Assembly (NCBI GenBank): GCA_907163375.1
Contig: CAJQUW010000533.1
Location: forward strand, 434,001 to 498,000
From: Prostheceraeus crozeri
Taxonomy: Eukaryota; Platyhelminthes; Polycladida; Euryleptidae
Direction: 5' to 3'
DNA: 64,000 nt
Shown here piece after piece: positions 1 to 11,802 of this stretch. The notes under the pieces are model-generated. The model did not search any database, was not told where the DNA came from, and saw only the letters and a list, made by a program, of their open reading frames with translations. How positions within the stretch are numbered: the first letter of the stretch is position 1; each line of letters begins with the position of its first letter. A program made the position numbers and the translations under genes.

Positions 1-267
1 TGTCATGCGCTGTGATGAGAGTTTAGTATATGAAAGTTGATTGGATGAATTACTCAGAAAACTGCACCTCCTCACGTCTTCTTAATTCCTCATCACAAGA
101 AACAATGATTTTTAATGAAATATTGAAACAATTGCAAAGGCATATTTCAATTTAGCATATGATTTCAAGAACATAAAGCTTCTCTACAGTCACATCGCAC
201 CCGATCATTTGTGGTCTCTCAGCAACCAGTAGCATGGTCATTCACTTGCAATCCTTGTGGATTTAAA

Positions 268-1059
268 TTACTCAAGTCTGCATAGAGTTCTTCGAGGGTT
301 TTTGCAAGGATCAGTTATCAGGTCACCATCATACCAGACATTAGTGCATCGATTGTTTCCAAATCGATTCCTAGCGAAATACAGTGTCAGTGGAGGATTA
401 TAGCCGTTTTCTACTGATTCAGGACGTCCATGGATGAAATGATGACCAACCCAATAACCATTTCTGTATCTGTTTTCTACTGAATGATATACTTTGATAA
501 ATTCCTTCACCAGCAAAACTTCTTCTTTGTTTCGAAAAGTAAGCAGTTGTCCACCAATCCACTCACATATCTTAGATGCGCGTATCCAAGGTGTTTGAAT
601 TACTTCTATTTTAACGCACAGCTGAGGACTTAGCTGTCGCCATGGCCATTGACATTTAGACAAATAAGACAATCCTTTCGACGGGGTATGATCCTTTGAG
701 TTTGTCAGCAACACACTCTTCCGTAATAGTTCGTATTGATCAAGCACTTGCTTGTTTTGACGAGCAACATGATCAATTCTGCTTATCAGTTTTCGATGTT
801 GGCGATCGAACGATTCTTTCAGGTTTAGAAGAATTGTCTCAAAGTCAGCTGTTTTATTTTCATTCATCAAAAATAATCTAGCAAACTCTGGAGAAACGTT
901 GACTGATGATTCTATGGCAAAAACATGACACAAAGTGATGATTGCAATACCTATTGCAATACCACCAAACATTGTGTGCAAATTTGAGGATGAACATTTG
1001 CGTTGCACTGTTTTAGTGAATATATATCTACAAACCAATTTAACCGGATGTTGACACAT
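268..1059 (-). CDS. type II membrane C-type-lectin-like protein, intronless
   Basis: Predicted 263-residue protein with an N-terminal cytoplasmic stretch, one hydrophobic segment at about residues 31-50, a likely coiled-coil stalk at about 75-120 (KESFDRQHRKL, DQYELLRKSVL) and a C-terminal C-type-lectin-like domain at about 137-262. Domain hallmarks are visible: a W-x-x-A followed by Cys and GGQLLTF, the core motif YWVGHH, and the terminal pattern DPC-x7-LC. The usual Ca2+/sugar motifs (EPN or QPD, then WND) are absent; the WND place reads NVWYDGD. Ca2+-dependent sugar binding is therefore unlikely, and binding of protein or other ligands is possible (inference). The domain arrangement implies a cell-surface receptor with the lectin domain outside. 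The first ATG is used; a second ATG at residue 30, just before the membrane segment, could turn that segment into a signal peptide. No intron interrupts the domain, which is unusual for this family and may indicate a retrocopy. Confidence 0.72.
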   Translation of the reverse strand: MCQHPVKLVCRYIFTKTVQRKCSSSNLHTMFGGIAIGIAIITLCHVFAIESSVNVSPEFARLFLMNENKTADFETILLNLKESFDRQHRKLISRIDHVARQNKQVLDQYELLRKSVLLTNSKDHTPSKGLSYLSKCQWPWRQLSPQLCVKIEVIQTPWIRASKICEWIGGQLLTFRNKEEVLLVKEFIKVYHSVENRYRNGYWVGHHFIHGRPESVENGYNPPLTLYFARNRFGNNRCTNVWYDGDLITDPCKNPRRTLCRLE

Positions 1060-1812
1060 GTGACGTGACTACAGAACTTTTATTTATGCTGATAACGTTA
1101 CGTGATACTTTGACACATCACTACCTATGAATTCCAAGAATTAGAGATTATTACTTGCAGTCTAAATCCAGTGGTGGGCGCGCATACAAAAAAGATATAT
1201 GGTACTGGCACATACGCATGTTTGTAAAAAAGGCATGCGCCGCATGCGTATGTTATAAGGATTGCAAAATACTCGTATTTGAAACCGATAATTATGGGAG
1301 TATCCGAAGACTATGATTATCTATTTTTAGGTGGTAACTATATACTATCAGGGATGAGAATTTTTGGGAGGGGGCAACATATCAGCCCGATGTATATCAG
1401 CCTGATGTATTCTTTATTTTTGTCTTTTTGGGGTTCCTTGAAAATATGAATTTCCGCTTGGGCCCTCGTTGCCCCATTGCATTTGTGCCAAGTACTTTAT
1501 TCAGTGATGCAACCTCGATTAGATTTTAATCGAGATCGAGTTCGGCTATTTTAATCGAAGTCAAGGTCGCGGTCGGCCTCGGTATAAGTTACATAATATT
1601 GATTGACTTTGGCACCAGTCACTTGCATGAAAAGAAGAGATATTTGTGCCTATCATGTTATAAATCACATTGTGTCAAGACTGAACACACAGAAAATCAG
1701 AATGTAATCAATTACAGTTTTAATTAGTTAATTACTACATCATGATATGCTTTATACTTATTCTTGAAAGCAAAATATGCTTTGTGCTAGCAATTGCAGA
1801 TAAAAAAAATGA
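1060..1812. other. non-coding stretch, no gene recognised
   Basis: No convincing reading frame. A short inverted repeat around 1212-1253 (acatacgcatg ... catgcgtatgt, with GCATGCGCCGCATGC at its centre) and a purine/CG-rich patch at about 1520-1585 (repeated atcgag/ggtcg) may be remains of mobile elements, but nothing assigns them. The promoter of the lectin gene on the minus strand should lie just above 1059; no clear TATA box was picked out. Confidence 0.4.
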
Positions 1813-1814
1813 TA

Positions 1815-3063
1815 CCGGAGTCTTCCACTTAACCCCTCCATTTACTATACCCGGGTATATTAACTCGCGCCAAACGTTCATTATGTCTTTGTAACATCCA
1901 ACAACTTCCTTGAAAATAACACTTCTCCAGATTTTTCAGAATCAAACACTCATCTTGGTATCTTATATGATCACATCGGAAGAAGATTAGGCGAAGGAAT
2001 TACCTGTATGCTAGGGTTTTCAAAATCCTGACTTTATCTAATCCCGGGAATAGCAAGCTTAATTCAATTGCCGATAGTATGCTTAGGACAGCTTATAGGC
2101 TGAACAATGCTAGGCATTGTTTTAAATTCTCTGACGAGTATTTTGAACGATCCACTGTACACTACAACTAGTGACATCAGATAGACATGTACCTTGCTGT
2201 CCATGAATTACTAATAGTAATAAGTCATCTTTTCACATGTAGACACAAGCTATAACAATAAATAGATCTGATTATCGCACACAATATGCATTGTCGCATT
2301 AAAATCTGGTGTTCAATTCGATTTTCAAATCGAAATGCAAATCCCGCGATTTTTCTGACGTCTAGTAAAAGCATTATATTGCATTATAAACGCTTCAAAG
2401 ATTCTTTAGATATTAGTACGCCTGTGTGTAAAACGCTTATTCTTTCCGTCTCTCCACTGCATGAACAAATTTTTATTTTTTGATACCAATGAATTGGTTG
2501 AGATAGACAATAAGTATATTATTTTATAAATAGTTTGATATAGGAGTAGCTCTGTCTCGACTTTGTAAGTGTCTATTGTTAAGCTGATCGTGGGAAGTAT
2601 ATATTGTCCTCCATCACGTTAACATTCACGTTTCACGGATTGCATCTGTTACTCCATGTTCCTTGTTCATAGACTTGTTACTCCATCTTCATGCGACTCC
2701 TAACTGCCTAAGAACAGATGTTACCTAATACCCGGATTCAGAATCCTGTAAAATCCGATAATGCCGGGATACCGGGTTTGAAACTAAACTGTAATGAAAA
2801 CAAAGTTACCATTGAATGTAATTTAGTTATTACTATTATTAGGGTATAAAATGAGGAGTACCGTAATAAGCATCCGAATGAAATCTGAATATAAACCGTA
2901 ATATAAACCATGATTGACGAATTCCATCTCATATATCAAATATGCCTACTTTGTGGTGTTTCCACTAAATATACCCGGGTATATTAACCTGATCCAAACT
3001 GATTCTGCAATTTTGTCATTTTCCAGTTGATATACCGGGTATATATTAAGTGGAAAACTCCGG
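1815..3063. mobile_element. non-autonomous TA-flanked element (Tc1/mariner/pogo type)
   Basis: The ends are inverted: CCGGAGTCTTCCACTTAA at the left and TTAAGTGGAAAACTCCGG at the right, about 18 bp with one mismatch, and each end is directly flanked by TA. This is the target-site signature of the Tc1/mariner/pogo superfamily. Second-tier motifs are shared by both ends: tatacccgggtatatt occurs near 1846-1862 and near 2970-2986, and a related taccgggtatat lies at 3031-3043. About 1.25 kb long, with no transposase frame visible inside, so it must rely on a transposase made elsewhere. The family beyond TA-target elements is not recognised. Confidence 0.65.
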
Positions 3064-3483
3064 TAGTTGTTAATGGATGCCCTCAAAGAATTATTCAATG
3101 CATGACATTACAAAGCAATTTTGTAACTAAATTGAGTCACAAAATTCATTGAAATTATTTAATGGCATGAGGCCTCACGTCCAATGTCAACAGGTGCTTA
3201 CTTTGGACACGAGAATCTTGAATAAAGGTTTAGACTCTATATTGTTACATCAAATTTGAATGATTGCAGCTAATGCTATGGAAACATATACGTATAGTCC
3301 CGCCACCAGGACGAACTTCTGCATGAAACGAGACTGAAGATGAGGCTTTCACAGCATGCTCTTCTCCATACAAAGACGAACTTTCTGAGTTTTGTCGAGT
3401 TCCTTTGATCTACAGACAATATCAAAGAAAAAGACATGTTAATTGAAGTTTTCGACTAATATGACAGTTTGGTGCAGTGCTCC

Positions 3484-3582
3484 TACCGGCCGCGCGAATT
3501 CGCGCATGCGCGAATTTTTACACCGGATGCGCGAAAATTAGAGGTCATGCGCGAATTTTGAAAATCAAAATGCGCGAATTTT
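3484..3582 (+). repeat. subterminal GCGCGAATTTT repeat array of hAT copy 1
   Basis: Within about 100 bp of the left end there are several copies of (a)tgcgcgaa(t)ttt, including GCGCGAATTCGCGC, which is itself a palindrome, then atgcgcgaattttta, atgcgcgaaaatt, catgcgcgaattttg and aatgcgcgaattttt. The right end has aatgcgcgaattttcg. In hAT elements, short subterminal repeats are the usual transposase-binding sites, so that role is inferred here. Confidence 0.7.
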
Positions 3583-5122
3583 TTATGCACTTTTAATGAA
3601 ATCATATATACGTGTGCATATACATTTTATGCTTGAAGTTAAAGCAAATTCCAACGTTTTGAAGCCCAGTATATCTTTTATGTACAAAAAAGAATGTCAT
3701 AATTTGTGATGTGAATTAACCACATAGTTCATCTATAAATATATCTACATATATGTTATAGCTGATTCACCATTTATCTAATTTCAGAGGGTATTCTACC
3801 TTTTCGTTTTCGGTGATCGTCTCGTGAAATTTCGGAAATTTTTAATTTTTCTTCGTCATCAATTATCTATCATTCTCAAAATCAACATGAATACAATCAA
3901 AGGGAACTATTGACTATCTTAGTGATCTACCACCTTTCTTCAGAAACGGATTGTCATTTCCCATTTTTAATAAAGTCAAATAATCAAAACTGTGTTTTTC
4001 ATTCTTGTTATATGTTATCCAGATTGTTGGATTGTTATTGTTGCTGTATATCAATGGTGGTTTATGAAGGCTGATTTCACTGGCGCGATCTGGCAAGTAT
4101 TTGTTTGACAGTAACTAGATAAAACCACAGACGAATGGGGCCTTATTGACTTCCATAATATCTTGTCGTAAATACTGTAATGACAGCATTTCCGTACTTT
4201 TCATATTAAGTCGCACTGATTACTTGTCGAATCGTAAAAGTGAAAATGTTTTCAGGGGTCTTTTTAGTTCATGATAACGCATGAATGAAAGGTACAAAGG
4301 ACCATTAAGTATCCATGGGTGTAGCTAGTGTATGTTATTTTTATGAGGTAATTGCTCATATTTCACAAATTTTTATTGTTTTTATGATGGTTTCATATGG
4401 ACTTAGAAATGCATAAATAATGGTGGAATAAGGGTTATTCGGATTCTGAATCTCATTCATTTCGAGTGCGTGCCACAGTCATTATAAACGGAGCTATGTT
4501 GAAATCGGAGGATGTAGCCTAGGCCAGCTCACGAGGTCCTGACATTGGCCGAAACAAGTGTCCTGGTATGGCTACATTTTTTCGATGGAGGACGTAGCTT
4601 CACGTTCATAATGATCAGTGGTTTCATATCTTTGTAATCATTCAATGGTTTCATATTTTTTCAAACGGAAATAGCCACATCAAATTCAATACATCGTCAG
4701 ATCACCAAGAGACATGAGCCGGTCTACTGGTCTTCGTCAACAGTGGGATTGGCTCGAAACAAAGTCGGAGAGCAGTAAGGCACAAACTAAATCTGGTTCG
4801 GACCTATCAACGACTGATGTCCAATACGGCGAAACACGTTAATTTGTGATTCACTTTGGGTGACTTAACATCATATTTCCAGTATTTTAATCAATTTTCT
4901 TCTACCATTATTCCGCGGATACCATGCATTATTCAATCGTATTACAGTACTTATGAAAATGAAGTAGCCTACATCACTTCATCTACCTTTAAAAATTGCA
5001 TACATATGCGTGCTCTATGTCACTACTGTAACCTTGAGATACATAGAGTTGTAAGTTAATTTGATATAATCTAATAGATATGACCTGGACTTATACATTT
5101 CCTTTTCATTTTACAGATAATA

Positions 5123-8100
5123 ATGACCGCGAGAAAGACTAAATGGAACGATAGCTGGTTGAAGCAGAAAGACAGCAATGATGATTTTATATCTGAGTGG
5201 TGCGAACGAGAACAAAGTGATGAGGAGAAAGTGAGATGTAAATGGTGTAAGAACAAAGAATTCACGTGTAAAAGCGGCTTGACTAATCTTATTAGTCATA
5301 GTAAATCTGCTCAACATGTACAGATTTCGAAAGCTAAAAAGAATGCCTCTCCAATAGATGCTTGTTTAAAATCCTTACCATCATCTCCAAGATCTTTATC
5401 TGCTTCAAAAATATCGGCTACAAAAGCAGAAGTTGGTTGGGTTATTCGAATAGTCAACAAAAATTACTCATTTGAATCTCAGCATGGATTGATAGAGGAT
5501 TTTAGCACTATATTCTCGGATTCATCTATTCCGAGTCGTATGTCGCTAGAACCTGACAAAGCAACATACCTTGTGACTCATGCGATTCACCCATGGCTGT
5601 TATCCAAGATCATTGATGAAGTGGGAAATAATCTCTTCTCTTTACACATTGATGAGGCGAACAAATATCGGAACTATCTTGGCCTTGTCATCAGGTAATT
5701 CAATTTGATCTTATTTGATTGCTATACATGTTAATCAACATTTTGAGTTTTGCATTTCAATAGACTATACCAGACTACGTAAAAGTCATATCTAATAGAA
5801 TTTTTTGTCTTTCTGTGATTCAAACGATAACATAAACATTCAAATACATGTAAGCCTAGTTAAATGTGCTTTATCAAAATTTCATTTAAATGAGATACAT
5901 TATCGCAGTCTCAATCAATATTTTAAAATCTACATACCCATTGCACACAGTAACAATGGATAAAAATCAGTAGCTTTTATTCAAGCCATGTACATTCACG
6001 ATGGCAAGATGATGATAATGATGATGATCACGATTTTTATTTTAAGTAGCGTTTCACAAATAAGTTACAAGACTGCTGAACACAATAATAAATGAAATAA
6101 AGTAAAAATCACAAAGCTTGTCAGTTACAATAAAATGCTTTACAAGATTTTTTAAAATTCTAAAAATGATCAATCAGAGTGATAGGAAGATTGTTCCACA
6201 CTTTGGCAGAGTTTATCGCAAAATGTTTTTTTGCTTCAATCGGGCACGTAGAACGACTAGTGTATTGCGTGTAACAGACCGTAGATGTGAGCGGTTCGGT
6301 AGGTGATGAGTTAGAGTGAAGAACGAGTGATGAGTTCACTAAGATATGTTGGAGCAAAGCCTTTGAGACACTTGAGGACAAGAACACTCAAGCTTTGGTC
6401 ATGACAATTATGAATATTCAACAAGTACTTTTCAGAAATTACAAATTATTATATATGTGCATCTTCTTTTACAGATATTTACCAGACGATCAATGGGAAA
6501 TTCAGGTATGTTGCGTGGACCTTCCTGCTCTTCAATCAACAGATGCATCAACAATCGCTGATACAATTATGGACTCTACTAAGTCATGTGGACTTGATTC
6601 AAGGAAGTGCTTGGCGCTTATGACTGATAATTGCAATGTGATGCAAGGTGGTCGGAGTGGTGTAGTAACACGTCTGAAGCAATCCTCTGATTTTGGGAAC
6701 ATTATTGATATAGGAGGATGTTCACTTCATCACGTTCACAATATTGTTCGTTATGCTGTCGAAGCCTCGGATTTGTTTGATGTAGAGTTACTGATGAGAG
6801 AGATATATCTCTTGCTGAAATGCGAAGGTGATAGATGAAAGTTCGAAAAAACTACAGAATTTCTCGGAATCAAGAAATTATCCGTATTGAGATTGGTAAA
6901 CACCAGATGGCTTCAGGTGCTTGCAGTTGTGAACCGAATCATCCTTTTGTTCCCTGCACTCCAAGCCTTCATAAGCCAGCAGGCAAATGATAAACGAAAC
7001 GTCAAGGTTGCTCGGTACAGCGCACTTATGAAACAAATCAATGACCCAAAGACAGAGTTTTATTTGTTGTTTCTATCTGATGCCCTGGAGCCATTGAAAA
7101 GATTCGAGCTCCTCTTCCAGAAACAAAGTTCGCTTGCACATTTGTTACATGAAACAATGAAAGATATCTTACACAAGTGGTTGTTAAGATTTCTGCCTAC
7201 TGAAAAAGTGAAGAAACCTTACTGGGATGTAAATGTTTCTGATACCACGACCTATCTATCACCATACAAGATAATTGTTGGAAGGAAAGCATCTGCTGTT
7301 CTAGCGACGATGTCTGCAGGAGATCAAAAACAGGCTATAGATTCGGTCAAAAGATTCTATTGTGAATCAACGACAAGAATGAAGGATTATTTACCCTTCC
7401 ATAATCGATCTTTGAGAGCGATACGATTCCTCACCCCGGAATTACAAACGCATGCGAAGTACACAAAGTGGGTTATGCAATTTGCCGAAAGTATTTCTCA
7501 TGTTATTCCAGAAAGCCGTTTGAGCGACCTTGAAGTGGAAGCTAAACTCCATGTTCAAAACTGCAAGGATGGACTGTTAGATATTCATTCTGGTGTGACT
7601 GAGTTTTGGAAAAGTGTGCGAGAATTAGAGAAGGTTCCGCTTTTAACCTCTCTGGCCAGAACAGCCATGATCCTACCACACGGCAATGCTGAAGTGGAGA
7701 GAGCATTTAGCCAGGTCTCTGATATCGTCACGAAGAAGAGATCGTCCTTAAAGACCCATACATTGAGTGCTCTCGTCGTGTCGAAATCAATTCTTCAGGC
7801 AAAGAAATGGACGACGGCAAATTTGCCGATGGATTCCAAGTTGACGGATCTCGCACTTAATGCTAAGGCATCATGCGAGAAACGAAGGAAAGAAAGAGAA
7901 CAAGTTGAAGTACAAAAGAAGAAAGAGGAAAGAGAGAAAGCATTGCAAGATGAGATCCGTCTTATGACTGAGCAAAGTAAAAAATTGAACGTAATTGCGT
8001 GCAATGCGAAAGAAACAGATGAGGAGTTAGAAAGAAAGAGAAAGGAAAGAGATGAGCGAAGAGATTTGTTGATTCAATTGCAAAAGCAATGTGAGGCATC

Positions 8101-8248
8101 GGATCGGCAAATTGAGAAGCTTCAAGAAGAGAGGTTGAAATTACAAAAGAAAAAAGAAAAACATACCGTGAAAGTAGTTGAGCGCGTCCTGAAAAGACAA
8201 GCTATCACTGACATCGACCTAAAGGACATTAAGATTCCAAAGAAGTAA
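5123..8248 (+). pseudogene. hAT transposase, two exons, one in-frame stop (copy 1)
   Basis: Exon 1 is 5123-5694 (donor AG|GTAATT) and exon 2 is 6475-8248 (acceptor TTTTACAG); the codon split across them (AG+A) keeps frame and joins GLVIR to YLPDDQW. An acceptor TTTTACAG also lies 6 bp before the ATG, so the leader is probably spliced. The product would be about 781 residues. Order: BED-like zinc finger (C39, C42, H59, H65); RNase-H-like core with candidate Asp in HIDEA (about 177) and in MTDNCN (242); the hAT C-x2-H (273, 276); the late Glu and dimerisation segment AEVERAFSQ (about 595-605); then a strongly charged coiled-coil tail from about 650 to the end. A single TGA at 6836-6838 (codon 312) interrupts it; CGA>TGA by CpG decay is a likely cause. 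Otherwise open, so recently dead or rescued by read-through. Clearly related to the protein at 13141-15357. Confidence 0.82.
6000..6390 (-). mobile_element. 3' end of a LINE (L2/CR1-like) in the transposase intron
   Basis: On the minus strand, 6387-6160 reads as the tail of a non-LTR reverse transcriptase: LLQHILVNSSLVLHSNSS followed by FAINSAKVWNNLP, the typical last motif ahead of the stop. Downstream on the same strand the sequence runs into an ATCATC-type simple repeat near 6005-6030, as many L2/CR1 3' ends do. It is strongly 5'-truncated and sits wholly inside the intron of the hAT transposase gene, so it need not disturb that gene. Confidence 0.65.
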
Positions 8249-9169
8249 TGCTAGTATGTTGCTATGCCAAAGATTGTTTCGGTTTTGTTATCATAAAGAA
8301 TTGTTTTATATTATCAGTGCTCTTGATATTCCCACATGTACATGTATTTATAGAGAGTTTCAACTATTAGAGTAGTTCAGTTTCTCAATACAAATTATGG
8401 GCTATGAACTGATATCCAGACAAAATCCAGACAACCAGTTGAAACACTATTAATACACAGTACAGTACAGTTTGTACAGTTGTACTCAATCGTAGAAAGT
8501 ACCATCATACAAATAAATACAATATGCGAATAATAAGCTTCTTGTGATTAGCCTACTCAAGCTGACACATGCTAAACAATTAACAGACCTGATGGATATA
8601 CGAGTGTACAATACACGAATTGCTGACTTATGATAAGAAGTTAAGCTCCACGTATCTGGATAGCAATGTGAAAATAAACAATTTCAGCGGATATGAACTC
8701 TGAATTTTGAATTATATCCGTTGAAATTGCTCGAATTGCTATATCATGATCATGCTTGTGCCCGATTTGTAGTCATCTGACTCTTAATCAAATATCATTG
8801 TTTGGAAAATCAATTGCGGCCATGTGACACTAAAAAATGATATTATCAAATCATTATTAGGGCCATATGCTGGGCCGCCGGTTTACTTAGATGTAACTGT
8901 CGGTTAAATCTCATCATATGTAATCAGCCAACAGTTATATTAACTGACACTCCAGCGTTCTACCCTTAAAAGTTAATGAATCCTGAGTGTCCGCAAGTAT
9001 TTTTCGTAAGTACATACAGTTAATATAGCCCAATATTATTTACCGGTACATAATAAAATGAATTCGTTTAGCAAGCTATGAAATCTAATCAGTGTGTCTT
9101 AATAAGATATGGGCAATACTATATAGCCTTGGAACAACACTTTAAAAGAATCAATTTTGCCGAATAAGA
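8249..9169 (+). other. 3' untranslated and subterminal region of hAT copy 1
   Basis: Non-coding. An AATAAA at 8512-8517, about 265 bp after the stop, is a candidate polyadenylation signal. A hairpin is visible at about 8680-8730 (caatttcagcggatat ... atatccgttgaaattg, perfect apart from one G-T pair). Confidence 0.5.
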
Positions 9170-9525
9170 ATGCGCGAATTTTCGGGGAAGCCTCCGGTAG
9201 GAGCACTGGTTTGGTGTGTCTACTCCGACTATTCGAGATCTATTAACTCTAGCTACATCATTTTGGGCATATGTCTTCTATCATGTGGTAGAGAGAACTT
9301 CTATGTGCGATATTTGCAATAATGTGGCTACATGCTTGATGTTTGATCAAAAATTAATGTTTGTTTTACTAAGATGCTTTCTGAATCCAAGTATGTTTAT
9401 TTTTTGTGGGTAAAGGCGTATGGCCACGTGACTTCATGACCTGAAGACATATCTTGCCTAAAATGATGTATCGAAAATAATAGATCTCGAACAGTCGGAG
9501 TAAACACACCATACTGTCATATTAG

Positions 9526-11802
9526 CAGGGTGTCCGCTCAATCCTATATTCCTTTATTTGTCCTATATTTTATGAAATTTCCTACATTCCTATCCGTATT
9601 TTGTCCTATATTTCCGTGCGAGATCCTATATTGTCCTATATTTTTTGTTATATATCGATTACGGCAAAATAACATTCAATCTAGATAAATATTTATCATT
9701 TAGTCAAATTACCAAACAATGCAATTTTCTCCCTTCTTGCAGTCACTTGAAGGCATGATTTTATACCACATGTATATCTATTATTTTTTCAGACATGTAG
9801 ACTAAATGATCAACAAATATTTGTGCGCACATCGACTGTTGTGTCATGCTCTTAAAAAAATCGTTCTATAACTCCATTGCCCTGTGCAGGCCCGGGGTAT
9901 TAGCGATTCGGCCTGCTGCTGCAACCTTGCATGTCGTAAGAGCCGACTAATAGGATACTAGATACTATAATAATTGTACATGATTGAGATGAAAATCGAT
10001 ACATACGTTTGACTTTTACATGGTGCATGAAATGATAAAAGAAATTCAGTCATCTCGTAAAATTGACATTTTTACGTCTAATTTTTGTAAATTTTCAGAG
10101 TCACTTCGCTTCTTTTGTACGATGTCTTGGGAAAAAGTATCGGTTTGCCTTCGTCAATGGTGGTAGTAGCCGACTTTTGTGGCTAGGATCTTCAATTTTG
10201 CTCAGAAACCAGAGATTCAGCATATCACGACCATCCTTCAGTGGTTCTAGGCAGTCTTTTAGCATTTATAGCCATAAATCAAATGACACGATGAGCACGC
10301 TTTTGAAATTTCTCTTTCGATAATGAGTCTATAATGGATAGAGGTCCACACTATTCAATACGAAAACTGATGAGAAATCGCAACCGAAGGGTCGATCATT
10401 TTCAGAGAGAGATCTTCAACTTGAAGACGCCTAGCCATCAATCGAAATATCCACGTATCACACCTGTGATCAGAAGTTCTTTAATGCTTCCCCACTGAAA
10501 CGCAGACGTGGCGAGGTCGCTATCCATCAACATTTCTCTCGTCACACGAGAGCGCACTCTACTCGGGGAAAATGTTATTAACGGACTCCGGGCAACCAAA
10601 GATATGGTTCAGTTCTGTAACCCTCAACGGAATCGCCCCAAAAATTGCCAATTATAAAAAAAATAATCAATGGTGCTAGATGTGCTCATTCTGAGTGCAT
10701 AAGGAGACAAGAAATTAACTCCTTAAAGAGGAGAAGAGGAAAAGGAAAAATGCTCAGCGAGAGATTTTGGAGAAAGAGAGAGAGGGAGAACAAATGAAGA
10801 AGCAGAAGATAAGTCTCGAGGAGAAGGAAGAAGCATTAATCAATAAAGAGAAAAACACGAACAACGTACTTTCAGCAGCACAGGAACTTTTGAATGATGG
10901 AAGCAACAAATTGAGACTTGATATAGAGAAAGGCGATTTGCAAGATGCCACCACGGCTCAATTGATGATTGAGACAGGATAAATAAAGACAAAAGAATGC
11001 ACTGAAGCACTAGAAAAATTACTCCAGATTCACAGAAAAACTAGTTGACCGAAAACGCAAACTTATAGATAGGAATTTATGTTTGCTGGAATCGGTGAAA
11101 AAGATAAAAACTAGCAACAAAATATGATTGATACAATGAAATCTGCCATACTACTGGACTATCTATCAGCAGTTATCTAATTTTGAAAGACTTCTTCTAT
11201 TGATTGCTTTTGTTAACTGTATACTCATGATACGCAATTGGCCTTTTCAAGTATTGAATATTCTTTTTAGCATTTTACAAAGTTTGTTTTTCAAAAGTGC
11301 TAGGGTGTTGTGATCAATTGAGTTCATTTTTATGATTTTATACCCACCAAGATTTTGTAATCGATTTTTGAATGTGTGTTTCGCCAAGTTATAGCGAATC
11401 ATTGACTCAAAAATATCAACAATAAATAAACAAAAAATGTGGTGGAACGGGATGACTGTAAGGGGAAGGTGGAAACCATCAAAAAAGAAAACAAAAAACA
11501 CAATACATGAAATACAAAACTTGTTACTTTTTTGAATTTGGTAAAGGTTTACGTTACATTCATAGCATTTAGATATAATTTACATGTATATGTAAATATC
11601 CTCACATTTTTTATGATGTTAGCTTTCACTGCTTAATTGCTTATGTAATAAAGTTCGGTATAGGCCTGCAGTTTAACTCACATATCCTATATCACATGTT
11701 TTTGGTCAATGCATGATATCCTATATTTGGTCCTATATTTTTTGAAAATTCTGTTCTACATTCCTACATTTTTTTGAAAAATTGAGTGGACACCAGTCAG
11801 AC
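9526..11802 (+). mobile_element. hAT deletion derivative (hAT copy 2)
   Basis: Left end CAGGGTGTCCGCTCAA, right end TTGAGTGGACACCAG (inverted with mismatches; the last few right-hand bases are unclear, so the end is good to about 6 bp). Flanking octamers catattag (9518-9525) and agtactag (11803-11810) match at five of eight positions and are read as a decayed 8-bp duplication. Both ends carry arrays of tcctatattt and tcctacattcc in the same orientation (about 9541-9650 and about 11680-11775). Internally only pieces of a transposase-like gene remain, notably a coiled-coil tail. It lies in the right arm of the foldback element. Confidence 0.75.
10720..11045 (+). pseudogene. relic coiled-coil tail of a hAT transposase
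   Basis: An open frame from about 10720 to 10982 encodes a Lys/Glu-rich coiled coil (EKEREGEQMKKQKISLEEKE) followed by NVLSAAQELLNDGSNKLR and DLQDATTAQLMIETG. After one stop the same frame goes on with EALEKLLQIHRK. Charged coiled-coil ends of this kind also close the two transposases at 5123-8248 and 13141-15896. The zinc finger and catalytic core are not recognisable, so this is the remnant of an internally deleted autonomous element. Confidence 0.55.

Larger units (their letters stand above)
3475..9208 (+). mobile_element. hAT DNA transposon, near complete (hAT copy 1)
   Basis: Terminal inverted repeat CAGTGCTCCTACCGG at the left and its exact reverse complement CCGGTAGGAGCACTG at the right, flanked by a perfect 8-bp target-site duplication GTTTGGTG (3467-3474 and 9209-9216). 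A CAGTG start and an 8-bp duplication are the hallmark of the hAT superfamily. About 5.7 kb. It holds a two-exon transposase gene at 5123-8248 and a 5' leader of about 1.6 kb. It is inserted in the left arm of the surrounding foldback element. Subterminal copies of a GCGCGAATTTT motif are clustered at the left end (about 3484-3582), and one copy lies at the right end (about 9170-9186), all in the same orientation. Confidence 0.9.

Noticed and set aside
696-881. 61-codon frame on the plus strand inside the lectin gene
   Set aside because: Antisense shadow of the lectin coding sequence; no features of its own.
10063-10323. 86-codon frame in hAT copy 2
   Set aside because: Composition is not protein-like for this family, and it does not match the zinc finger or core of the related transposases; probably chance within the deletion derivative.
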